Under the pieces are notes generated by a model. That model did not search any database. It saw nothing but the letters and a program-made list of their open reading frames with translations, and was not told the origin of the DNA. The position numbers and the translations under genes were made by a program. From contig JAURXE010000330.1 of NCBI GenBank assembly GCA_030654635.1, forward strand, positions 1 to 11,744: DNA of 11,744 bases, written 5' to 3'. This stretch comes from Pseudomonas sp. (lineage in GTDB: Bacteria; Pseudomonadota; Gammaproteobacteria; Pseudomonadales; Pseudomonadaceae). Positions 1-6,730 of this stretch are shown in pieces; within the stretch, counting starts at the first letter, position 1; every line of letters begins with the position of its first letter.

Positions 1-468
1 GTGTCGATCAGCTACGAATACGATCCCTGCGATCAGGCCAAGGCCCGCGAGTTGTTTATTCGCGCCAGCACCGGCAGCTACTTCAAAGCCCCTGGCGAGG
101 ACGACAGCAGCATTGCTCTGGGCATCACCGGTTACAAAGGCCGGGTGCATATCAACTTTGCCGCACCGATCAGCGCCGAATTTGCCGACACCAAACTGCT
201 GGCCGCCGAGATGGATCGGCAGATCATCGCCGGCTATCGGCTGTTTCCGGTGCACTACCTGGCCTATGCCCTATGGACCGGGCAAGACCCGGCGCTGCAG
301 GTGCCAAACGCCGCGCAGCTGTTCCCGGCCGACGAGCTGGCCAAGGCGCAAGCCCAGTGGGACAAACGTCTGGCCGCCTGCCCGCGCGAACACCAGCCTT
401 ATCTGATAGAGCAGTACGCCAACCCGGTGCGCAATCAATACCGGATCAAAGCCGGCTTGCCGCTGTAA
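1..468 (+). CDS. Acyltransferase (PlsC/LPLAT type), C-terminal fragment, 5' end outside window
   Basis: This is an open frame of 155 codons from the window edge to a TAA at 466-468. The first codon is GTG, but it probably encodes an internal valine, since the start SISYEYDPCD reads like the middle of a protein. From memory it matches the C-terminal half of a pseudomonad 1-acyl-sn-glycerol-3-phosphate acyltransferase family protein, where a V-S-I-S-Y-E-Y-D-P-C-D stretch follows the catalytic part and the protein ends near P-V-R-N-Q-Y-R-x-K-A-G-L. The HxxxxD catalytic motif of this family would lie upstream and is not visible, so activity cannot be judged here. If the assignment is right, the product acts at the inner membrane in phospholipid acylation. 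A strong terminator follows directly, so it is the last gene of its transcript. The family call rests on recalled similarity. Confidence 0.65.
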   Translation: MSISYEYDPCDQAKARELFIRASTGSYFKAPGEDDSSIALGITGYKGRVHINFAAPISAEFADTKLLAAEMDRQIIAGYRLFPVHYLAYALWTGQDPALQVPNAAQLFPADELAKAQAQWDKRLAACPREHQPYLIEQYANPVRNQYRIKAGLPL

Positions 469-478
469 AGCCGCCGGC

Positions 479-513
479 AAAAAAATGGCGACCTGTTGGT
501 CGCCATTTTTTTT
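479..513. terminator. Bidirectional intrinsic terminator between the acyltransferase and the small membrane-protein gene
   Basis: A perfect GGCGACC/GGTCGCC stem (487-493 and 498-504) with a TGTT loop is extended by A-T pairs. It is flanked by seven A on the left (479-485) and eight T on the right (506-513). Both strands therefore show a GC stem followed by a U run. It can end the plus-strand acyltransferase transcript and the convergent minus-strand gene that stops at 538. Confidence 0.92.
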
Positions 514-537
514 GCGCTTAGCCTGAACTGAGCGCTA

Positions 538-816
538 TCACCACTGGCTACTGCCCCAAGACAGCAACAAGGCAGCCGCCATGCAGGCAAAGCCAAACTG
601 GTAGAAAAACCTATTGAGTCGCTGGGTCGCTTCATCCTGTGGGGCGGCCATGGCATTGCCCTCGCCGCCCACGGCCAACGCGCCAATGGCCGCCTGTTCA
701 CGTTGACGGGTCGCCAGTAGCAACCAGGCGCCAGAGCAAGCCAAAAACAGCGCCAGTAAGTTTAACCAGCGGGCGGGCTGGGCGTTAAACAACGCATAAA
801 GCGCTTGCAGCGACAT
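538..816 (-). CDS. Small two-helix inner-membrane protein, unknown function
   Basis: This encodes 92 residues from ATG at 816-814. A longer open frame reaches back to 975, but the ATG at 816 has a clear GGAG about 9 bases upstream, while the extension crosses a strong hairpin with a U run, so I chose the short form. The sequence shows two hydrophobic stretches, roughly residues 17-36 (LNLLALFLACSGAWLLLAT) and 70-88 (FFYQFGFACMAAALLLSW). They are joined by a polar loop containing QRE and DEATQRLNRFF, which suggests a small integral membrane protein with two spans. I recall similar uncharacterised proteins in pseudomonads but no function. It is convergent with the acyltransferase gene and divergent from the small acidic gene at 1078. 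A terminator-like hairpin in its leader (873-930) hints at transcription control. Confidence 0.75.
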   Translation of the reverse strand: MSLQALYALFNAQPARWLNLLALFLACSGAWLLLATRQREQAAIGALAVGGEGNAMAAPQDEATQRLNRFFYQFGFACMAAALLLSWGSSQW

Positions 817-872
817 CAATTGTCTCCACGTCAGAGATAGCAAATCCAAGCCCAGAATAACGGCTACAGGAC

Positions 873-930
873 AAAAAACGGGCGGGAAAAAGCGGTCGCA
901 GAGTCTACCTAAGGCGTAATTTCCCGCCCG
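873..930 (-). promoter_or_regulatory. Terminator-like hairpin in the leader of the small membrane-protein gene (candidate attenuator)
   Basis: A perfect 11-bp inverted repeat, CGGGCGGGAAA at 879-889 and TTTCCCGCCCG at 920-930, encloses 30 bases. Read on the minus strand the stem is followed at once by six T (plus-strand A at 873-878), the form of an intrinsic terminator. No minus-strand gene lies between it and the divergent start at 1078, and it stands 57 bases before the ATG at 816. It could therefore be an attenuator in the 5' leader or the end of a short RNA. The function is inferred; the repeat and T run are directly visible. Confidence 0.55.
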
Positions 931-1077
931 CGAATTCCGACGAAATGCAAACCTTTCATCTTCTTGTCGCAGCACGGTAAAACTTTTGTCCTAGAGTTAA
1001 TTACCTGCCTTGGGCAACTCAGCATGCTGCTCAACGGCATAACGCTCAGTAGTAAAATTTCCACGGAGGATCCACTC

Positions 1078-1293
1078 ATGTTGCATGCGCTACCGCAAGA
1101 TCGCGACTACCTGATTGACTCACTCGACGAGATCGATGAACTCGATGAGGTGCTCGACCAACTGTCCTTCAACGTGCAAGACCATCACTGGTTGGTCTAT
1201 TGCGCCCTTGGCGGCCACGAGCATTACGACCTGCCGGACATCGACCAAAAGACCGGTTTCAGTATCCCGGAACTGTTCTCCCAAGCGGCTTAA
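1078..1293 (+). CDS. Small acidic hypothetical protein
   Basis: This encodes 71 residues. The start is ATG 1078, with a strong GGAGGA at 1065-1070; the frame is open back to 964 but has no better start. I do not recognise the family. The protein is acidic, with about 16 Asp/Glu, concentrated in the N-terminal stretch IDSLDEIDELDEVLDQL (residues 13-29), a heptad-like amphipathic helix. A compact segment with HHWLVYCALGGHEHYDLP follows. There is no signal peptide and no membrane segment, so it is probably cytoplasmic. It is a single-gene unit closed by the long terminator at 1342-1384 and divergent from the small membrane-protein gene. Its fit to the ribosome site and terminator makes it a credible gene, but nothing visible gives a function. 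Confidence 0.75.
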   Translation: MLHALPQDRDYLIDSLDEIDELDEVLDQLSFNVQDHHWLVYCALGGHEHYDLPDIDQKTGFSIPELFSQAA

Positions 1294-1341
1294 CCCGCAG
1301 AGCACAGATATCGAAGTCGGCTTTATCGATACTTGAACTGC

Positions 1342-1384
1342 CAAAATGCAAACGCCCCGAACCAGTCGGGGCGTTTGCATTTTG
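1342..1384. terminator. Long perfect bidirectional terminator hairpin
   Basis: A perfect stem of about 19 bp, with arms 1342-1360 and 1366-1384 around the five-base loop ACCAG, has a GC core (CGCCCCGA/TCGGGGCG) and AAAA/TTTT ends. The U tract is short on both strands but the stem is very strong. It sits between the plus-strand small acidic gene and the 3' end of minus-strand fadD1, so it probably ends both. Confidence 0.88.
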
Positions 1385-1438
1385 AGCCAGTGCTGGAGTT
1401 GAAGACAGAAGCTGTTAGGCCTTCAACTCAGATTCGGC

Positions 1439-3127
1439 TTACTTGCTGGCGATTTTTTTCAGCTCTTCATCACGCAGTTCGCGGCGCAAAATCTTACCCA
1501 CGTTGGTGGTTGGCAAGCTGTCGCGGAACTCAATGGCACGCGGCACTTTGTAGCCCGTGACGTTGGCGCGCATATGCTCCATCACCTGCTCTTTAGTCAG
1601 GGTTTCGCCCGGCTTGACCACCACAAACAGCTTGATCGCCTCACCAGAACGCTCATCGGGAATACCGATAGCGGCGCAGAGCATCACACCCGGCAGCGTG
1701 GCCAGCACGTCTTCCAACTCATTGGGGTAGACGTTAAAGCCAGAGACCAAAATCATGTCTTTCTTGCGGTCGACAATGCGCATGTAACCGTCTTCCTGAA
1801 TCACGGCTATATCGCCGGTCTTCAGCCAGCCATCGGCGTCGATCATTTCATCGGTGGCTTCCTGGCGCTGCCAGTAGCCCTTCATCACCTGCGGGCCCTT
1901 AACGCACAACTCGCCGCGACCACCGAGGGGCAGTTCATTGCCCTCGTCATCGATGACCTTGCACAGGGTCGACGGTACCGGAATACCGATGGTGCCAATC
2001 TGAATGTTCTGGAACGGGTTAACCGAGACAATCGGACTGGTTTCGGTCATGCCGTAACCTTCGCAGATCGGGCAACCAGTGACGTCTTTCCAGCGCTCGG
2101 CAGCCGCCAGTTGCAGCGCCATGCCACCGGACAGGGTCAGCTTCAGGGCCGAGAAGTCCAGGGCGCGAAACTCTTCGTTATTGCACAGGGCCACGAACAG
2201 CGTGTTCAAGCCGACGAAGCCGGTGAACTTGAACTTGGCCAAATCTTTCATCATGCCGGGCAGATCGCGCGGGTTGCTGATCAGCACGTTGTGGTTGCCG
2301 GTCATCAACATCGCCATGCAATGAAAGGTGAAGGCATAAATGTGATACAGCGGCAGCGGGGCGATAACGATCTCGCAACCTTCATTCAGGTTGGCGCCCA
2401 TCAAGCCTTTGGCTTGCAGCATGTTAGCGATCAGGTTGCGGTGGGTAAGCATCGCACCCTTAGCCACGCCCGTGGTGCCGCCGGTGTATTGCAGCACCGC
2501 CACATCAGTGTTTACCGGGCTGCTTTCACGGACGACTTTGCCGCGCCCTTGCGCCAAGGCCTGGGTGAACTTGATGGCTTGCGGCAAGTTATAGGCCGGC
2601 ACCATCTTCTTCACATACTTAACCACGCTGTTAACCAACAGGCGCTTAAGGGTCGGCAGCATGTCGCCGACTTCGGTGACTATGACGGTTTTGATCCCGG
2701 TTTTTGGCAGAACCTGCTCAACCAAATGGGCCATATTGGCTAAGGTCACCAGCGCCTTGGCGCCGGAGTCATTGAACTGGTGCTCCAACTCACGCGCGGT
2801 GTACAGCGGGTTGGTATTGACCACCACTAGGCCGGCACGCATGGCGCCGAACACAACAATTGGGTATTGCAAGATATTCGGCAACTGCACGGCGATGCGA
2901 TCGCCCGGCTGCAGGTCCGTATGCTGCTGCAGGTAAGCCGCGAAGGCACCCGACAACTCATAAAGCTCAGCATAGGTGAGCGTTTTGCCCAGGTTGCTAA
3001 ACGCCGGTTTGTCGGCGAAACGCTGGCAGGACTGTTTAAGTACCGCTTGAATGTTCGCAAACTGGTCGGGATCAATCTCGGCCGAAATGCCCGCTGGGTA
3101 TTTGTCCTTCCAGAAGTTCTCAGACAT
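1439..3127 (-). CDS. fadD1: Long-chain-fatty-acid--CoA ligase FadD1
   Basis: This encodes 562 residues, the usual length. FadD adenylates a fatty acid with ATP and transfers it to CoA, feeding beta-oxidation at the cytoplasmic face of the inner membrane. The adenylate-forming enzyme motifs are intact: the phosphate-binding loop YTGGTTGVAKG (214-224), YGMTETSP (358-365), GWLKTGD (433-439), the hinge DRKKDMILVSGFNVYPNE (453-470), which includes the FadD/fatty-acyl signature, and the C-terminal GKILRR with the catalytic lysine at about K545. The ATG at 3127 follows an AGGAGAGGG ribosome site. It lies downstream of its paralogue fadD2 on the same strand with a 238-base gap, so it may have its own promoter. 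This two-gene arrangement is known in pseudomonads, where FadD1 is reported as the main long-chain enzyme. The 1/2 naming follows recalled similarity to the P. aeruginosa and P. putida proteins and gene order. Confidence 0.95.
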   Translation of the reverse strand: MSENFWKDKYPAGISAEIDPDQFANIQAVLKQSCQRFADKPAFSNLGKTLTYAELYELSGAFAAYLQQHTDLQPGDRIAVQLPNILQYPIVVFGAMRAGLVVVNTNPLYTARELEHQFNDSGAKALVTLANMAHLVEQVLPKTGIKTVIVTEVGDMLPTLKRLLVNSVVKYVKKMVPAYNLPQAIKFTQALAQGRGKVVRESSPVNTDVAVLQYTGGTTGVAKGAMLTHRNLIANMLQAKGLMGANLNEGCEIVIAPLPLYHIYAFTFHCMAMLMTGNHNVLISNPRDLPGMMKDLAKFKFTGFVGLNTLFVALCNNEEFRALDFSALKLTLSGGMALQLAAAERWKDVTGCPICEGYGMTETSPIVSVNPFQNIQIGTIGIPVPSTLCKVIDDEGNELPLGGRGELCVKGPQVMKGYWQRQEATDEMIDADGWLKTGDIAVIQEDGYMRIVDRKKDMILVSGFNVYPNELEDVLATLPGVMLCAAIGIPDERSGEAIKLFVVVKPGETLTKEQVMEHMRANVTGYKVPRAIEFRDSLPTTNVGKILRRELRDEELKKIASK

Positions 3128-3288
3128 GCAAGCCCTCTCCTAAACTACAGCTGTTTTTTAGCGCCTGAACGACGATTATTTTTTGTTTTCTCGGGGTTTT
3201 CGGCCCTTTTAGCGGGCAAAAAACCGGGCCGAGCGTAGCAGCTTTAGGCAGACCAGACCAGCAGCAAAAGCCGGCCGGCCAGTTACGG

Positions 3289-3322
3289 AAATGACCGAAA
3301 GATCAACTTCCGGTCATTTTTT
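3289..3322 (+). terminator. Hairpin with plus-strand T run in the fadD2-fadD1 gap
   Basis: The arms AAATGACCG (3289-3297) and CGGTCATTT (3311-3319) pair perfectly, and AAG/CTT can extend the stem past one mismatch. Six T (3317-3322) follow on the plus strand. On the minus strand, where fadD2 is transcribed, only three T follow the stem. It lies 44 bases past the fadD2 stop and could weakly end fadD2 or stop antisense transcription; the direction of action is uncertain. Confidence 0.5.
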
Positions 3323-3365
3323 GAACCTGCCGCAAGACAGCCAAGAGCCCGGCGCCCGCTAGGTT

Positions 3366-5054
3366 CTAGGCGATATCACGCAGCTCGCGGCGGAGAATTT
3401 TACCCACCGGGGTCATCGGCAAAGACTCGCGAAAAACGATATGCCGCGGCACCTTGTAAGCGGTGAAATTCTCCCGGCAAAAAGCCTTTAATTCCTCAAC
3501 TGTCACGCCGCCGGCACGCGCCACCACAAACAACTTAACCGCCTCACCGGAGCGTTCATCCGGCACACCAATCGCCGCGCAACTGACGACCTGCGGATGG
3601 GTCATCAGTACGTCTTCAATTTCGTTGGGATAGACATTGAAACCCGAGACGATAATCAGGTCTTTTTTGCGGTCGACGATGCGCACAAAGCCGTCCGGAT
3701 CAATCACCGCCACATCGCCGGTTTTCAGCCAGCCCTCAGCGTCCAGCACCTCATCAGTCGCCTCCTGGCGCTGCCAATAACCCTTCATCACTTGCGGGCC
3801 TTTAACGCACAACTCGCCGCGCTCGCCCAGTGGCTGCTCGACACCATCATCATCGATGACTTTAAAGGCCGTACCCGGCACCGGAATGCCCACGGTACCC
3901 AAACGGGCTTTATCGCCATAGGGGTTGGTACTGGCCACCGGTGAGGTTTCTGTCAGGCCGTAGCCCTCAACCACCGAACAACCGGTAATGGCTTGCCAAC
4001 GCTCGGCCGTGGCCTTGACCAGCGCCGTGCCGCCGGAGTTGGTGACCTTGAGGTTAGAGAAATCCAGATCCTTGAACTCAGGATGGTCCATCAAGGCTAC
4101 GAACAGGGTGTTCAAGCCCAGCAACGCCGAGAAACGCCACTTCTTCAGCTCTTTGATAAAGGCGCCGATGTCGCGGGGGTTGCTGATCAGGATGTTGTGG
4201 TTGCCATTGACCATCATGCACATGCAGTTCGCGGTGAAGGCATAGATATGATAAAGCGGCAGCGGCGCAATCATGATCTCCTGCCCCTCTTTCATCAGCA
4301 CCTGGCCATCGTCGCCCAACTGTGACAGGCAAGCGTGGATCTGCTGCATATTGGCCACCAGATTGCCGTGGGTGAGCATCGCGCCCTTGGCCACGCCGGT
4401 GGTGCCGCCGGTGTATTGCAACACAGCAATATCGTCCAGCCCAACCTTGACCGGTCTGAGGCTCTGGCCACCGCCCTGACTGAGCACAGACTTGAACCCC
4501 TGCGCCTGTGGCAACTGGTAGTCCGGAACCATTTTCTTAACGTGTTTGACCACGCTGTTGACCAACCAGCCCTTGAGGCTGGGCAACATATCGCCCATCC
4601 GCGCCTCGATCAGGAACTCGATGTCGGTGTCGGGCAGCACTTCCTGCACCAGCTTGCCAAACACGTTGAGGTACACCAGGGCACGGGCGCCGGAGTCTTT
4701 GAATTGGTGGCGCATTTCCCGCGCGGTATACAGCGGGTTGGTGTTGACCACGATCAGGCCGGCGCGCAAGGCGCCAAACACCGCAATTGGGTATTGCAGA
4801 ATATTCGGCATCTGCACGGCAATACGGTCGCCGGGCTTGAGGTCGGTGTGCTTTTGCAGGTAACCGGCAAATGCAGCCGAGAGACGGTCGAGTTCAGCGT
4901 AGCTGAGCGTCACCCCTAGATTGCTAAAGGCCGGGCGATCGGCAAATTTTTTGCAAGAGCGCTCAAACACCTCAACGATCGACTTGTAAGCCGTTAAATC
5001 AATCTCGTGGGGTACACCCGCCGGGCGCTTATCGTTCCAGAATTCAGCTTGCAT
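3366..5054 (-). CDS. fadD2: Long-chain-fatty-acid--CoA ligase FadD2
   Basis: This encodes 562 residues and is a close paralogue of FadD1. It activates fatty acids to acyl-CoA; in P. aeruginosa the FadD2 counterpart is reported to favour shorter chains than FadD1. The motifs are complete: YTGGTTGVAKG (214-224), YGLTETSP (365-372), GWLKTGD (441-447), DRKKDLIIVSGFNVYPNE (461-478) and GKILRR (551-556, catalytic lysine about K552). Compared with FadD1 it carries a short insertion around residues 240-257 (CLSQLGDDGQVLMKEGQ region) and a shorter C-terminus, so the lengths come out equal. The start is the ATG at 5054, with GGGGA about 10 bases upstream and an AT-rich spacer. It is transcribed divergently from the hydrolase-phaJ1 pair, sharing a 229-base intergenic region. 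A co-transcript with fadD1 is possible. Confidence 0.95.
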   Translation of the reverse strand: MQAEFWNDKRPAGVPHEIDLTAYKSIVEVFERSCKKFADRPAFSNLGVTLSYAELDRLSAAFAGYLQKHTDLKPGDRIAVQMPNILQYPIAVFGALRAGLIVVNTNPLYTAREMRHQFKDSGARALVYLNVFGKLVQEVLPDTDIEFLIEARMGDMLPSLKGWLVNSVVKHVKKMVPDYQLPQAQGFKSVLSQGGGQSLRPVKVGLDDIAVLQYTGGTTGVAKGAMLTHGNLVANMQQIHACLSQLGDDGQVLMKEGQEIMIAPLPLYHIYAFTANCMCMMVNGNHNILISNPRDIGAFIKELKKWRFSALLGLNTLFVALMDHPEFKDLDFSNLKVTNSGGTALVKATAERWQAITGCSVVEGYGLTETSPVASTNPYGDKARLGTVGIPVPGTAFKVIDDDGVEQPLGERGELCVKGPQVMKGYWQRQEATDEVLDAEGWLKTGDVAVIDPDGFVRIVDRKKDLIIVSGFNVYPNEIEDVLMTHPQVVSCAAIGVPDERSGEAVKLFVVARAGGVTVEELKAFCRENFTAYKVPRHIVFRESLPMTPVGKILRRELRDIA

Positions 5055-5081
5055 TTATTATTATCCCCATCCAGCAACTGA

Positions 5082-5095
5082 CCCGCGCGCGCGGG
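5082..5095. repeat. 14-bp GC palindrome in the fadD2 leader
   Basis: CCCGCGCGCGCGGG is a perfect palindrome 27 bases before the fadD2 ATG, inside the divergent promoter region shared with the hydrolase gene. It could be a protein-binding site or a leader hairpin, or merely a chance CG run. No known regulator motif is matched. Confidence 0.35.
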
Positions 5096-5150
5096 AATAT
5101 GCCGAACTTAACAGCTCCCAGGCCACAGGCAAATAGCCTGCAGCACCTTA

Positions 5151-5179
5151 TTGAGCGGATGAATCCCAGCCATTAAAGT
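5151..5179 (+). promoter_or_regulatory. Candidate sigma-70 promoter for the hydrolase-phaJ1 operon
   Basis: TTGAGC (5151-5156) and TAAAGT (5174-5179) are separated by 17 bases, each matching four of six consensus bases. Transcription would start near 5186, about 98 bases before the ATG at 5284. This is a prediction from pattern only, and other spacings in the region are possible. Confidence 0.35.
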
Positions 5180-5283
5180 TGCATGGATAGCTACACTACA
5201 AATCATCCCGCGACCCTGGCCGGGCTTTGCCTACGCGCGCCAGCCATGCAAAATGCGCCACCTCACGAGCACAAGGACCCGCC

Positions 5284-6255
5284 ATGCACCATGAAGCTTT
5301 TTGGCTGAAGGCCAGCGACGCAGCGCCGCTGTACGTCAATCACTGGTTTGCCGATGAGGCCCCCAAGGGCGCAGTCATGATTGCCCACGGCATGGCCGAG
5401 CACAGCGGCCGCTACGCGCGCCTCGCTCCGGCCTTGGTACAAGCGGGCTTTACGGTGTATGCCCACGACCAGCGCGGGCATGGCAAAACTGCCGAACATG
5501 GCGTGCTCGGCCACTATGCCGACCACGACGGCTGGCAGAAAGTGGTTGGCGATCTGGCCAGCATCAACCACCATATTCGCCAGCAATACCCGGAGACGCC
5601 GATCTTCCTGCTGGCCCACAGCATGGGCAGTTACATCGCCCAAGCCTATTTGATGCAGCACAGTTGCAGCCTGCAGGGCGCAATACTTTCCGGCTCCAAC
5701 TACCAACCCCTGGCGCTGTATCGCGCCGCCAGCCTGGTTGCACGTTTTGAGCGTTGGCGCCAAGGGCCGACCGGGCGCAGCGCGCTGATGGAGTTTCTAT
5801 CGTTTGGCTCATTCAACAAGGCCTTCAAACCCAACCGCACCGCGTTTGACTGGCTCAGCCGCGACCCGCTTGAAGTGGATAAATACATCAGCGACCCGCT
5901 CTGTGGCTTTCGCTGCACCAATCAGCTGTGGCTCGACCTGCTGGAAGGTCTGCAGCAGATCACCCCACGCGGCAGCCTGCTGCAGATCGACAGCAACCTG
6001 CCCCTGCTGGTGATCGGCGGCAGCTGTGACCCGGTCAGCGATGGCAAGCGTCTTGACGACCTGGCCAATGCTCTAAGCAACGCCGGCGCCAGCCAACTGC
6101 AATTGAAAATCTACCCGCAGGCACGCCATGAATTGCTCAACGAAACCAATCGTGACGAAGTCACCGGCTTTCTGATCGACTGGCTTGAGCAGGCGCTCAC
6201 CACCAACCGTCATTGCTCAACCAGCAATCCACCTACTAGCAAGGAACCCGCATGA
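5284..6255 (+). CDS. Alpha/beta hydrolase, lysophospholipase/monoacylglycerol lipase type
   Basis: This encodes 323 residues from ATG 5284, which has AAGGA six bases upstream. A TTG at 5227 in the same frame lacks a ribosome site and would add 19 unconserved-looking residues. The protein belongs to the Hydrolase_4 (serine aminopeptidase S33-like) group. It shows MIAHGMAEHSGRY (32-44), typical of the oxyanion region, the nucleophile elbow AHSMG with Ser113, an acid in GSCDPVSDGK (Asp249) and a histidine in ARHELLNE (His282), giving a complete catalytic triad. There is no signal peptide, so it is probably cytoplasmic and cleaves glycerol or phospholipid esters. The substrate cannot be read from sequence. 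It overlaps phaJ1 by four bases (ATGA), so the two are translationally coupled, and it stands divergent from fadD2. It corresponds by position to the PAO1 gene annotated as probable lipase (PA3301, from memory). Confidence 0.9.
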   Translation: MHHEAFWLKASDAAPLYVNHWFADEAPKGAVMIAHGMAEHSGRYARLAPALVQAGFTVYAHDQRGHGKTAEHGVLGHYADHDGWQKVVGDLASINHHIRQQYPETPIFLLAHSMGSYIAQAYLMQHSCSLQGAILSGSNYQPLALYRAASLVARFERWRQGPTGRSALMEFLSFGSFNKAFKPNRTAFDWLSRDPLEVDKYISDPLCGFRCTNQLWLDLLEGLQQITPRGSLLQIDSNLPLLVIGGSCDPVSDGKRLDDLANALSNAGASQLQLKIYPQARHELLNETNRDEVTGFLIDWLEQALTTNRHCSTSNPPTSKEPA

Positions 6256-6722
6256 GCCTGGTAAACAACTTCCCCTACGACGCCCTTGAAGTCGGCCAAA
6301 CTGCCACCTTCAACAAAACCGTCGAAGAGCGCGATGTGCAGTTATTTGCAGCCGCATCTGGCGACTGCAACCCGGTGCACCTGGACGCCGAATTTGCCGC
6401 CGCCAGCATGTTCAAAGAGCGCATCGCCCACGGCATGTTCAGCGGCGCGCTGATCAGTGCGGCCATCGCCTGCCAACTGCCTGGGCCGGGCACCATTTAC
6501 CTAGGCCAGAGCCTCAAATTCAGCCGCCCAGTAAAACTCGGCGACACCCTGCAAGTGCGCCTGGAAGTGCTCGAAAAACAGCCCAAAGGCCGTGTCAAGC
6601 TGGCCACTAGGGTGTTTAACCAGCGCGACGAATTGGTCGTCGATGGCGAGGCTGAAGTGCTCGCCCCGCGCGAACAACTAAGCATTGAACTGCCCGCCCT
6701 GCCGACCATCAGCATCGGCTAA
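6252..6722 (+). CDS. phaJ1: (R)-specific enoyl-CoA hydratase (MaoC family), PhaJ1
   Basis: This encodes 156 residues, the same length as P. aeruginosa PhaJ1. It hydrates trans-2-enoyl-CoA to (R)-3-hydroxyacyl-CoA, linking beta-oxidation intermediates to polyhydroxyalkanoate precursors. The hot-dog fold hydratase-2 signature is present: ASGDCNPVHLD (35-45) with the catalytic pair Asp38 and His43, followed by FKERIAHGMFSGALISAAIA (53-72) and LPGPGTIYLGQSLKF. The C-terminus ends PTISIG, as I recall for PhaJ1. The ATG at 6252 overlaps the stop of the hydrolase gene and has AAGGAA at 6241-6246, so coupling is likely. Whether the host makes PHA cannot be told from this window; a role in fatty-acid metabolism without PHA is also possible. 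A strong hairpin without a U run follows at 6731-6766. Confidence 0.9.
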   Translation: MSLVNNFPYDALEVGQTATFNKTVEERDVQLFAAASGDCNPVHLDAEFAAASMFKERIAHGMFSGALISAAIACQLPGPGTIYLGQSLKFSRPVKLGDTLQVRLEVLEKQPKGRVKLATRVFNQRDELVVDGEAEVLAPREQLSIELPALPTISIG

Positions 6723-6730
6723 TACCTGAC

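Noticed and set aside
1..3. GTG at the window edge as a true start codon
   Set aside because: No upstream sequence is available, the protein reads like an internal segment, and recalled homologues have V-S-I-S-Y in mid-protein. I treat the gene as truncated by the window.
817..975. N-terminal extension of the small membrane protein to 975
   Set aside because: The extension would translate a strong inverted repeat with a U run, gives atypical sequence, and ignores the good ribosome site just before 816.
1851..1925. Near-identical DNA in fadD1 and fadD2 (the GELCVKGPQVMKGYWQ region) as recent gene conversion
   Set aside because: The protein is identical over this stretch, but the DNA differs at several synonymous sites, which fits selection on an important segment better than recent conversion.
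1574..2743. A 389-codon plus-strand open frame antisense to fadD1
   Set aside because: It lies fully inside fadD1, whose motifs are intact on the other strand. Its product is a low-complexity His/Gln/Val-rich sequence typical of antisense frames in GC-rich genes, with no ribosome site or recognisable domain.
4335..4919. A 194-codon plus-strand open frame antisense to fadD2
   Set aside because: It is a shadow of fadD2 and resembles the equivalent antisense frame in fadD1 only because the two fadD genes are paralogues.
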